From Dipetalonema caudispina (lineage: Eukaryota > Nematoda > Chromadorea > Rhabditida > Onchocercidae), in assembly GCA_013365325.1 (NCBI GenBank), contig JABVXV010000434.1, forward strand, positions 1 through 44,314: a stretch of 44,314 nt of DNA, read 5' to 3'. Below the pieces are notes generated by a model. It made no database searches, had not been told where the DNA came from, and saw nothing but the letters and a program-made list of their open reading frames with translations. Each line of letters starts with the position of its first letter. Positions within the stretch are counted from its first letter, which is position 1. This document shows, piece after piece, positions 23,684 through 36,018 of the stretch. The position numbers were made by a program, and so were the translations under genes.

Positions 23684-26600
23684 ATATCTTAGGAAATTGG
23701 AATAGAAGGGAAAGAGGATGAAGAATGAGGAGAATGTTTTAGAATAAATTCTTTAATTAATAAGTAAACATTTATTATTTCAATTTATCAATTCAATAAA
23801 AACATGTAATATGTCATTACATCGAATCATCAAATAAATGCGCAGAAAAAAAAATGAACAACAAATTTAGGTAAAATAATTGTTTTAGCAATGATGTGAC
23901 ATTTATTGATGACATCTATTGATTAAGATAAAAATAGGGAAAAAAAATTAGAGAGAATATTTCCAGCATACATTTTTTTTTCCCTATAGCTTTTTCATGG
24001 ATTTTTTGAACTTATTAACTAGAAAATATTGAAGTTTTAGCAAGGTTAACCGATAAATGCTTGTATTATTTGACAACTATCATTCAAATTTGCAGAAATG
24101 TATAACTATAATCAAATAATTGATGATCAAATGTCCATCATTGATTATCATATCAAATAACTCAATGGTTCATTTCAAATTAGCTTATTATTTATCATCT
24201 TTCACGGTTGCAAAGATGTTCATTTTGACTAATTAATAATGCACAAATAGAAATGTGCAAATCGTATAATTCTTTTTTCTTTTTCACGTTAGAAAAGAGG
24301 ATATAAAATTTCATCTAACCTTTGCTCTTTACGTAGATATTACGTTACGGAAATGAGAAGTAATGTGATAGACGAAAGGACATATTGGGTTCAGTAAATG
24401 ATGCGAGAATGTCCTCACATAAGTCATTAATTAGTTCATAGTTCATTTCAATTGATAAATCCCAGGGATAAATATGATGCAATCATAATATTTTGACTAA
24501 TTAAATTTTGATCTCAATTAGTATAAGAGTTTAAAATTCAAGCGTAAAAAAAAATTTCACAACTTTCGCCTATTGCATCTACCTGATCTGTTGAAATTGA
24601 GATATCCATAAAATTTTACACCAAATTGTTCATTTAATTAATTCAAGATTAGCTGATAGTTTATAAACATCAAATTTGCATATGTATCAAATTATTTAAT
24701 AAATATTAATTTTTTTTTTTGGCTGTAATTTTTGCTATTGTTTTTGTTGATTTTTTTTTTCTTTGGATAAAAGTAAACATTTTGCTGTATGCTTTGTTTA
24801 CTTTTAATTTAAATAAAATTAAAATTAATTTTTCAAATTTATTGTCCAAATATATTTGAATCAAAAATAAAATTTTTGATTGAAACAGTTAAACTGGAAT
24901 AAAAATTTAGTTGAAAAAATTAAAATTTAAACTGAATGAGTTGTTCAGGTGCAATAAAATTGAACAAAACAATTATTTCACCCTGTATGATTAATCTATT
25001 ATTGACAAATCATATTGCTTTCGGTTGTTATAATTAATGCAAGTTAAAAGAAAAAAATTGCAATTTATCGAATCATATCTCCTCATTGCAGATTTCAACC
25101 GGAATATCCGGAAGTACACAATACATATTTATATTTGTTCTCAAGCAACTACTAAATCATTTGTGTCAATTATTATAACACTTCCTGATTTATACATTTT
25201 AAATTACGGATTGTGTTGAAAAATTTTTTAATTATTAGAAACGATTTATTTAATCAGAATATATGGTTGAGATTAATGAGCAAAACGGAATACAATTTTT
25301 TTTAATTTAAAATCTTACCACTTTTAATGAAATTTTTTCTTCTTCCGGTAAACATTTTTGCATGAGAAAATTTGGATTTTCAGAGAAAAAAAAAAAAGTG
25401 GGAAGAGAATAGTTAAAGATTTGAAGTTTTTGAAATTGTAATATAGGAAAGGATATCAAGCAATTTTTTTATTTAAAGATAAGAAGATGAGGTGATAAAT
25501 AGCAAAATTGTTTTTTAAATTTTGAAGCTATAATTTGAAGTTAGATAATTATAGGTGTTAACTTAGTTGTTTGTTAATGAATTACTGCAAAAGGTATAAT
25601 TAAAGATTTGAAGGCTAAATTTACGAGTGTACAATTCGACTTATCATGAAGGATGTAATTTATTGTCATTTCAAAAAATCCGGCTAGTATCCTGAAAATA
25701 AATATGAATGAAAAATTTCAACTTAATTTGGCAAAAATTGTAGAATACGGTATAGTTTCCAGAAAAAGGAATCGATTAATTTTAGTAATTGTATTTTAAG
25801 TTCTTAAAGAAATTATAAATTTCAAAATATTATTTCTCATACTTCGTGGGAAAGATTTTGTTTTTAAATTGTGCTTTTTTTTTTTAATTTTTTAAATTTT
25901 AAACACTTGCCTAGTTGTTTTGCGGAGAAAAAAATTCTGGGAAAATTTTGAATAAATTAATTTTCAGATATGTAAGGAAAACATTGAATTTCTACCAAAC
26001 TTATGCTTTCTTTGGCTATGCTATAGCAGAAAATTAACTAATTTGAAAATTAAATAACTTTTTTACAACGATCATAATTTGAATTTATTCAGGACGAACG
26101 ATAATAAATGAGGTCTTAGAAACTTGGACAAATTTTCGGAAATTCAAACGTATTTTAAGTACTAAATTCTAATTTTTTCAAAGTGTCGTAATTGGAATTA
26201 TTTCATCCTGTTGTTAAAAAATTCCTCAAGATTTCTTGTTGCTAAATCTAGGGAAAAATTGTGAAATTCCAAATAAAATATCATAAATTTTGTTCAATAT
26301 TACAAAATCAATTTAACGATTGATCATTTGCACTTGATGGTTTGCTAACTTCGCATTGGGAAAGTATGAGTCAATAGAAAATTGCGATAGCAAAAATAGT
26401 GTTCAGAAATTCTACATTTCTTTTTTTTTTTTTTTTTTTTTTTAAACAAAATAATGTGAAATCATATATTTAAAAATTTTTATATATTAACCTGAAGATT
26501 GAAAAACATTACAGAATTTTATAACTTTTAAAAGTAAGAAGATTTGATTAATTTTACGAATGATTAGCAATAAACAAATTATTGTCAATAAACAAATTTT

Positions 26601-28223
26601 CAATGTGTACAAAATAATTCTTGTTGCTGTCAAATTTGTGAATTAACTTGTAATGGCATTATAAAAGTATCATATCAATTTCCATACTTGTATCATGCTC
26701 TCCATTTCCTTTAATTCTATCATTTATTTAATTCGAATGAAATTTTCAGGATCTTAATTTCGGATGATAATCTATCGAGTAAATAATAATTTTCTGACAA
26801 AAAAAAAAAAAAAAAAGGATTTTAATTCAAGAAATTATGATAAAAATTGCAAAAGATAATCCACATCTTTTTGATAACGATAATATCAGTAAATAGTAGC
26901 GTGAATTTTTTCAAAAAAATTCCAGTTTATTTTTTGATTAATTTTTTCTCAATGAAAAAAATTAAAAAAATTTTTTCCTTTTTCAAACTAAATTTATAAT
27001 AACCTTTCCTAACTTTTTCAATAAAATTTCCAACCAAAATTTATCCATTTATCCTTTATGTTGATTAAGATGACCTTTTTGAAATAATTTTAAATCTATA
27101 CATGTATATATATATATAAATTTGATCTATATTTTCTTTTAAATAGCAGCTTTTTTCCTTCCTCCTCTTCCTCCTTTCTTTATTATCAATTACCATAGCA
27201 ACTAATTACTGCATTCAATTAAATTTTACTTCATCATAATTCATTCTATTCCATTTATTTGATTCAATTTCATCCATTTCAATTTTATTCTATTCATTCT
27301 CTCCAATCTCTTCGATCATATTTGAATTAGCAACATATTCGATTCAATTTTTGCAAGTACTCTTTTTAAAAATTATAAATACCATTTTAAAACATCAATG
27401 AATGTTTATTCAACTTGTTAATAAATACTCTCTTTAGGGTGAGGAAGATAGGGGGGGAGGATTGAAAATTGGCAAAAAGGTATTTTAGAAATAGGAGAGG
27501 GTGAGAGAGGGAGAGGGAGGTAGGAAAAAGAAAGAAAGTAAAAAAAAAAAGAAAAAAAAACACTAATGATGCAAAGTAATGCGGCATCTATTCAACATTT
27601 AATAGCTATTATGCTTTATTCTTTTCTTATAGCACTAGGTCGGCATTTGATTTCAAATATATAAATATATGTGATTAATTTCCATCCAGTATTTTTTTAT
27701 TTATTCATGTCTCAGTTGCATTTTTTTTTTTTTTCTTCAGTAAATGATACTTTTTTGATACAACTAGAACTTCCCTTTTTTTTTTTTTTTTTTTGCTTTA
27801 AAATTTTAATTTGCAATTTAATATATTCATCAATTATTTGAAATATTTCATTATATTTGTTAAAATCAAACATATTAAAATAAGTGCTAGTTTTTTGGTA
27901 ATTTTATCCATACAAGATAATTTATATGGTTAAAAAATAAAATGATAAAATGAAAAATTTTTTAATATTGTTATAATTTTAGAAATATATCATTCCTGTT
28001 TCAAAATTTCAGCAAAGTTTTGAGAAAAGAAAGACGTTTCATTGTTTCAAAATTTTCTTTTGAACATTCAAAATCATGAAAAAGTATATTACAAAGTCTG
28101 ACTCCTTAATTATTTGTTTTCAGGCTAGTAGTAATTAAAAGAGGAGGAGAAAAATGATGGGATGAAGAAAGCCTAAAGTTTTTAGCATGTACAATAACAT
28201 TATCATTATTGTTATCGTTACCC

Positions 28224-28345
28224 ACGCTTTAATGATCAATAACACACGATCATGATCATTGGCATCATCATTGCCGATATCACTATCTTCATCATCGCCG
28301 TAATCGCTTTAATGACCAATGATACATAATTATGATCACTGTAAT
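28224..28345. repeat. Degenerate duplication with 80-bp spacing
   Basis: The word CGCTTTAATGA occurs at 28225 and again at 28305. In both copies it leads into similar sequence (CAAT, then ACA, then TTATGATCA or TCATGATCA). The copies differ at several positions, so this is an old local duplication. Confidence 0.6.
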
Positions 28346-28558
28346 CATCATCATCATCATTATTATTACACTATGAATAATCATTCTTGTATTGTGAGAA
28401 CTTTACAAATAGCCGGCAGTCAAATAATCGGGCCAATAGCTTCTATGCTATTATCAATTATGATTTATGTTATCAGTTTGCTTGTCAACTTTTCATACAT
28501 ATTTTCGCAATTCCAAAAAAACAGTTCAGAATAGAATCGAATGAAATAAAGCAAGTTA

Positions 28559-28690
28559 GAATAATAATACTAATAATAATAATACTAATACTAATGCTAA
28601 TATTAATATTAATATCAATATTAATAGTATTATTATCATTATTAATTATTACTGTTATTATTATTATTATCATTATTATTAATAATTATT
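28559..28690. repeat. Compound AAT/ATT microsatellite with strand switch
   Basis: The left half is built mainly of AAT/TAA words and the right half of ATT/TTA words, so the two halves are partly complementary and could pair as an imperfect hairpin. Interruptions (CTA, ATC, CTG) show that it is not a pure array. Confidence 0.8.
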
Positions 28691-29231
28691 GTTACACACA
28701 CAGTTACAATAAGTTGGACTGAATTTGTTAATTAACTAAATTGAAATTAGTTCATAATTCAAAGGAACAGAATATTAATTAAATCATATTTGCAGTCAAA
28801 TTGAAATATACTTGATCAAGTGGAATAGAATTGGACTGAAACTAAGGAAGAAATAAAAAATTTTGAACTGAGAATGAAATAAACTAAAAAAAAAAAAGCG
28901 TAAAAAAAGTGGTGAAATGAAATTAAGTTAGAACGGAATTAAGTGGGATAGAATAAAACTAACAAATTATTTATTTTTTACTTTGTTAAAAAAAAAAAAA
29001 AACTGAAAAGAAAATATGAGGAAAAAGGATGGATAAAACTGATAAATAATTTTTTGTTGAAAAAAGGAAAAAAAAAAAAACGAAAAGAAGAAAAATATTC
29101 ATTGTATATCCAACTCATCCATATGATTCATTAATAGCATAGAATAATTAGCAATAACTTGCTTCATCGCTAGCAATCAACAGTTGTCAGCTAATTAATA
29201 AACTTAGGGACAATACTTAATTTCATTCTGC

Positions 29232-29289
29232 TTCCTCCTGATTAATTAATTATTGTTTTTTATCCTGTTTCCTCCTGATTAATTAATTA
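29232..29289. repeat. Short direct repeat, 21 bp, 37-bp spacing
   Basis: TTCCTCCTGATTAATTAATT occurs at 29232 and again at 29269 with no mismatch over about 21 bases. Probably a local slippage or duplication product. Confidence 0.7.
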
Positions 29290-31058
29290 ATCTCGAGGAG
29301 AAAAACAAACAAACAAAAGCGAAAACTTTGATACTTTATATCCACTCATTCTTTGCTCCGTTTTTTTTTTTTTTTTTTTCCTGTCATATTTTCCGTTTCT
29401 TTGTTCCTGCAATTCACATACATTTCTTACGGTATTCGTATTTTACGCCAATTTATTTTAGCATTTTCCGCTTACAATACCAAATGACTTGTTTGTTTAT
29501 TCGGTTTTCTCTTCCTCCATCACCTTCACTTATCACAACAGCACATTTGGATAACTTCCGTAGTTCTTATTAATTAAACGACCCGTGCTTTATGCAATAT
29601 TAATCATTACGGTAATTTCGGATTTGCTTCCGGGAAAGAAAACAGATTGGTTAAAAAAAAAGAAAAAGAAGAAAAATTTCTTTGTATCAATCTCTTAAAT
29701 TGAATTTCGATATAAAATTTAATGATAATTTAAGTCACTATTATCAAAATTTTCGCTATAATTACTTTATTAATACTTGAAATACTGCAATTCTTAATTT
29801 ACAACGTATACAGCACTGATAGAAATGCTAAATTTTTGTGATGCTAATAATTTTTGTTGAATATTTCTTCCTTTTTTTTTTTTTTTCATGTTAAAAAATA
29901 GATTTTGAAGATAAAATAATAATATCTACGATTTTAATTTTATTTCTAAAAATAAAAAAACTTTTTTCATAATGAGTTTCAAAAATTTTTTAAATGTAAT
30001 AATTGCTTGAAGTAAAAATATGTGTATCTATTTTTGGATGAAATCATAATAATAATAATAATAATAATAGTAATATGAGCAATTTTCAATCCTAATAGGG
30101 TATCGTTTTTAATAATAGACATACAATTCCGTTTCGTATACCAATTTTCATTGAATTTTTCTTCTTCGTCTTTCTATGAAGACTTCATTGAACTGAAATA
30201 ATTTACAATTTTTTCTTTTTTTTTTTTTTTTTTTTTTTGAAAAATTTCGAGCTATTTATAAAGTAATAAAATTATTATATGTAAAAAATGAAGAGAAAAA
30301 AAAATGTGAATTATTCTCTCCTTTTTTTTTTTTTGTTTTTTAACTTTATTCTAGATTTTAATTCTGTTTTGCTAGATTGAACATTTTTTTTTTTTTTTTT
30401 TGCAACAGATTATTGTTTATTATTATATTAACCTGAATTAAGAATCCGGAAATAAGTAATAGCATGGTGAAGTGAAAAATTATATCCTCCTTCACTGTAG
30501 AATACCAATGACTGATTAAATCAGATGAATCGGAAATACAGACAACAATCTTTTGATTTTATTTTTTTTATTGTTCATAGCTATTCTTTCTACTACTCAT
30601 TGTCGATGAATTTTACTAATTTTAAAATCTTAATTTAGGACAAAAGTCAACATTTTACATGGAAATCAGTAGTTTATTATCAAAATCCAATGGTGAATAA
30701 CCAATCTAAATTAACTTTTTTTTTTTTTTTTTGTAAACCAATTTTTAAAGATTAACATTTACATATAATCATCAATCAAATCATTATTGTTAATTTAATG
30801 AATGGGATGATTTAGACAGGAATCATTGAACGGATGATATTTAAAGATCGATGATATATTAGCCGTATCAGGTATGAATTGCCGGACAATCATCAAATAA
30901 TTGGATAAGCCTAACGAATTGCAGCGAATAATGATGATAAATCGCATCAATGTCGGAACTTAGGGCTTTAGACAAACATTCGAATATTTCTGAGCTTCTC
31001 TACGTTATGCAAGAAACGGAAGGAAAAGTGTTAAACTAAAAAATGAACTATATCGGAT

Positions 31059-31129
31059 GGATAATCGGAACCAGTGAAGTATTCCGAGTGAATAACCGGA
31101 ACTAGCGAAGTATACCGATTGAATCATCG
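31059..31129. repeat. 31-bp tandem repeat, about 2.3 copies
   Basis: Units at 31059-31089 and 31090-31120 share the pattern GGAAC-AG-GAAGTAT-CCGA at fixed positions, with a few substitutions. A partial third unit (GAATCATCG) follows. It sits in a less AT-biased island of the gene-poor stretch. Confidence 0.75.
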
Positions 31130-32362
31130 AAAATCACACTAATTTACTTGAAGCAACAAGTTTACTTGGCAAAAAATGAATGAGAGAAAAGATTAAAAGT
31201 TGAAAAATACCTATACCTTATTAATTTATCCTATCACTTAAGGTGTATATTATTTCATTATTCAACAGCATCCTATCAACTTTTTGCTAATTTTGCATTT
31301 TAAATAATTGATTTTTGAGCTATTAATTTTTGACCTGTAGTTAATGAGGTAATTTAATTCTTGGAAATTTTTAAATAAAAAGTTAACAATGTGATAGAGC
31401 AATCACGATGGAATACGTCATGATGCCATTGTTTCAATTTTATTCAACTCACTGTAGGCGGTCAAATTGATGAAAAAAATTTTTTTTTTCCTTTTGGTTT
31501 AAAACTATTTCTGCAAATTACATTGCTTACTGTTGACAATTTCATCTTTCATCTTTTTCATCCTCCAGCTTAATTTAATCTAATTTAGCATAATTAGTCT
31601 TTTTTTTCAAATGATATTTTTTTTTAAAATAATTAATGATTTCTTTTTTTAAATAATAAATTTAAATAATTTTTTTTTAAATAAAGGATTAGTTGTTCGA
31701 AAAAATGAAGAACAATTTTAAATTTTAAATCTAAGAAATTTTCCTTAATTAATTTTTGTATGTATATTTTTTACACTGTTTCCTTGCTGTAAATATTATT
31801 TTCATGTTTTACTTCAAAATTAAAATTTCAATTTTCCGAAACTTTTGTAATTTTCGAAAATTTTAACTAAATTAGCCAGGGGAGAATATTGGCAAAAATA
31901 ATATAATTGTGTTTCATTTTTTACTTACAAATTAAGATATAGAAGAAAATTAAAGGATTAAACGTTTGTTTCAAAGTTTTGTTTTTTCTTCTTATCCTTT
32001 CCGTATCCGATTATTTCTGGTTTACCTGTTTGCTTTGCTCATAATTTAGTTAATTGATAAGGTATGATAAGATCGATAGAGATAATTTTGCACATGTCTA
32101 AAATGTGTCATCAATACTAATTGTTGTAATGATTATTAGGATTCGTTCAAGAATTAATTCCAGCTAATATTATGAATTCGGCTTCTCATCCATCTCACGC
32201 CATTTTGATCCATCCTGTTAACCAATTTTCGATATCATCCTTTATTGACATTTCAACATCTGCCTTGTGACATTTAATGATCCACAACGTTCCACATTTT
32301 TTTTTTTTTTTTTTTTGTTTTTTTCTTTTTCTGCTTTTTTTCTCTTCCGTTTTCAGGCGGTG

Positions 32363-32402
32363 ATTGTTGTTGTTGTTGTTGTTGTTGTTATTGTTATTGT
32401 TA
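32363..32402. repeat. (TTG)n microsatellite passing into (TTA TTG)n
   Basis: Eight to nine TTG units followed by alternating TTA and TTG words. It is about 3.6 kb upstream of the ephrin start. Confidence 0.85.
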
Positions 32403-34634
32403 CTGAATTGAACTGAGCATTAATATTCGCGAAACCAACCCCGATCTTTCCAATTCTTCCACCCAACCTTTTCTGTCCCCTAAATGCTTCATCCTTCAAT
32501 TTCTTTCTTCCTCCTACCTAACCCACATCTTCGTACTACTATTGTAGAGATAGCAGACACCACCCAAATAATCATAATAATATCATTACAATTTCAGACT
32601 GTGCGCTATTAACCAAATCATATTGGAAATGATGATTACGACAAATGCGCCAAATATTGTTAGATGTGAGCTTTTAAATACAACTGGTCACAAATATTGC
32701 ATTGCATTAAGGTTAGATTTAAAATTACATTTGGTAGTTAACGAATTGATGTAACAAATAGATATTAGCTTTGAAACATTTGATGGTTACTTTTATTTAA
32801 TTAACAGTTTGAATTTCCCACTTTTGCTCAACAAAGAACTTCTTGCAAAAGTGATTTGGAATTTGATAATGACCTCAATAATTAATAATTGAATCACAAT
32901 TATTAATTATTTGGTCTCCAATTTTCGGTTAATTATTATTTGATGCTCGATTTTCAATTAATTATCTCACTCCCAAAATTTTAACCATCAGTTTCCGAAA
33001 AGTTTTCCGATCTTCCGCTTTATCATCCTTTTATCAACAATCTTAACTATTGTTGAACTTGTTACAAGGTCATGATATCAATCCACAAAAATAGTTCCAT
33101 ATCATTAAAAAAAAAAAAAAAAAAAAAAAACAAAAAATTTTCCGAATCGTCTGTTTTTGTGGAAGAAAGAAGTAACAAATAAATTTTGCTATTTAAAAAT
33201 TTCATCAATCTTTTCTGCAATAATTATCCCATTTTTTTATCTTATTCAATTTCAATTTATATACACTCCAAAATTCCCGAAATTTGCAAAAATTTTTGAG
33301 AGAATTTTTAAAATTTAATTAAAAAGTGGTCAATCAAAATTTATTTTGTATGTTTCCTACCTTTTTTTTTTCCGTTTTTTCTGAAAAGGAAAAAGGATAT
33401 TTTATATTTTACCGTATTCTGTATCCGAACCATCTGTAAATTCACCCAATCGTTTTTTTTTTTTTTTTTTTTTTCTCTTCCTATCAACTATTATGTCTTT
33501 TGAAGAAGGTCTCAGTGTTTCGGTTCATTAATTTTCAGCCGGTTTATGACTTTCATTTCCCTCCTGCACTTCATCTACATCTCATCTTTTGAAGTATTTC
33601 AGGTTTTAGTCGGATTGATGATCCAGAATTGATGAATCTGAAATTTAATTTGTTGAAGCTTTCTTTTTTTCTTGCTGAACAATCAGAAATAGTTCCCGGA
33701 TTCATTTCCCGAATATTTTGTCTAGCAAATTCATTTATGCATCCATCCGTTTCTAAATGATGCCATGTTCGGTTTTACGGAAATAATCATGCACTGGATA
33801 GCGGCAACAAACAATACGTGGAAATTTCGCACATTACGCAAGCAATCGCTACGTGTGCCTATGCCAACATCAGGATGGTTAAATATCCTGATTTCCCCTT
33901 TTTTACTTCCGGATTGTTCAGAGTTTCTTTTACATTGTTCCGGTTTACCGAATTCTTTTCCCGTTTTTCTTTTTTTTTTTTTGCTTCATCTATGCTTTTC
34001 CTCACGATGAATTCCACCTTTCGCTGATTCATTTATCAGATCGTTTTGCTTCGTCAGGAATGCTCTTTCTGATTATTCTACTTTGTTCGATTTTCTTCCG
34101 GATTATTCTTCCATCAATTTTCTTCCTATTTGCCCTAATTCTTTACATTTGGATTACAAATATCTTATCGTAGGATTTTAAGATTTTGAAAAGTTCTACT
34201 CGACAAAATCTTCCGAAAATTTCAATAATTTTATGATTTTGTTTAATTCTCTACCACTTAAAGTTTTTGCATATGAAAAAAGAAAAGTGAAATGAAACTT
34301 TTTATTACTTCTAAAACATTTTCGAATTTAAAACAAAACTTAGCATAAAATCCTTTTCAAATCCTTATCGGACAATAATCGAAAATTTGCTCACTAAACA
34401 TTTAAATTATGTAAATAAATTTGTTAATTAAGAATTTTTATCAAATTTTTAATCCAACACAAATTATTAAATATTATAAAAGATTATTCTTACTACGATC
34501 TTAAAATATTAGAAAATATAAATGTACAATGATAAAATTTTATGTTTTTGAATTGATACAATTACAAATGCGACGAGAAATTCGTAAATAACATTATCAA
34601 TCACTGTAATGAGAATCGTTAGAAATACTTCTAC

Positions 34635-34677
<43 letters not shown>

Positions 34678-34688
34678 GTAATAGTAAT
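34635..34688. repeat. (AAT)n microsatellite
   Basis: About 14 AAT units followed by AGT-interrupted units. It is the complement of the ATT arrays at both window ends. Confidence 0.9.
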
Positions 34689-36018
34689 TAAAATGATATA
34701 AATTAATATTTCATCATTATTTTCAGTTAATTTTGTGAACGAAAATTAAAAGAGTGTACGATAGTGTAAGGAAAATAAGCAACGGATAAGCTGGCAGCAG
34801 TAACAACATACTGCAACAAATCCAGAAACAACGATAAAGTAAAAGTTTTCTTTTCTCTTTTTTCTTTTCTCTCTCTTTTTTTTTTTGGAGATTTCTTTTC
34901 AAAATTTCATTTTCGGAAATCGTATTATTCAGTTGTATGAATTATCATTTTTTTTTTTTTTTTTTGACATCTTTTTCTTCCTTTCTTTTTTGCAGTTTGT
35001 CAATATTTATCATAATTCTTCAGTTATATCCTATTATCATCCATTATTATGAATTCGGGATTCTGGATAGTGATAAAAGGTTGAGAGGATGACAAGTAAT
35101 CCAATTGCATAATTTGAGGAAATGATTTATTTTTGAAGTATAGAGCATGATAATCGATATGTCTTTTTTTTTTTTCGCTCAAATTTTTGAAAAAAAAAAA
35201 AATCCTTACATTATTGAAGTCATTACAATGCGTAATTCTTCGGTATCTTTTTTTTTTTTTTTTCCTATGATATTTTTCATTTTTGACCATTTTTAAGGTA
35301 TATTATCTTCAAATACGGCAATTATCGCAAATGAACCTTCAAGGATTACTATATTTGCATACACTATCATCATTGCATGCATGCATGCACAAATACAACA
35401 AAGCAATAAGCAAGCATATTTTTAAAATATGATACATAAGCAGAATCCCTCCATCTATCATTTAGTCTTACGTTATCTTGGAAAATTGTGATATTAAGAG
35501 TTTTTAGAAATAGGAGAATACTTGATTTTCTACTGTATTTTGAATTTTTCATTTTAAAAAAATCAAAAAAAAAAAAAAAAGAGGAAATATTATGAAGACA
35601 AAATCAAAAATATTTCTCAAAGTACTGAAAATCACTAAGATAATACTGTCATATTGTTAGTACTCATTTGATCAATTATAACTATAAATGCCAAGGACAA
35701 TATTGATAATAAATGCTAGTAATTCATGATTTTTTTGAATGGATAAAGAAGGATGGAAGAAATTATTTAAATTGATAAACTTTACATATTTCTTTAAAAT
35801 ATAAAAATAATAGCTTTTAAATTTGAAAAGTGAAAAATGGAAGGAAAAAAAAAAAATGAAACAAACTATCCTCAGTAATGGATGAAAAAGATCTGGCCGC
35901 CATATTGTAAAGCTTTATACATTGATAATAAATCACTGGGTAGTTTGCAATGCTTTCTTCTTTTAGCATAGTTTATATTTGAAATGAAATATTACAGGAA
36001 TTTCTCATCTCTTAAGTT

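Larger units (their letters stand above)
23561..36018. other. Gene-poor 12.5-kb stretch between ion channel and ephrin
   Basis: No exon that I can tie to a protein. Frames are short and mostly low complexity. Contents include many A/T homopolymers, compound ATT/AAT microsatellites (28559-28690, 30048-30070, 34635-34688), a GTT microsatellite (32363-32402), an 80-bp spaced duplication (28224-28345), a 31-bp tandem repeat (31059-31129) and a direct repeat at 29232 and 29269. Less AT-biased islands at about 30830-31130 and 33740-33900 are the best places to look for regulatory elements or non-coding RNA. It probably includes the ephrin promoter. Confidence 0.6.

Noticed and set aside
28319..28722. 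Frames rich in Ile, Asn and Leu on both strands
   Set aside because: They come from the AAT/ATT microsatellite and show no protein-like composition.
33765..34027. Two overlapping plus-strand frames (one contains ISHITQAIATCAYANIRM)
   Set aside because: They look more protein-like than most in this region but have no family match, no supporting splice sites and run into T-rich sequence. Kept only as part of a composition island.
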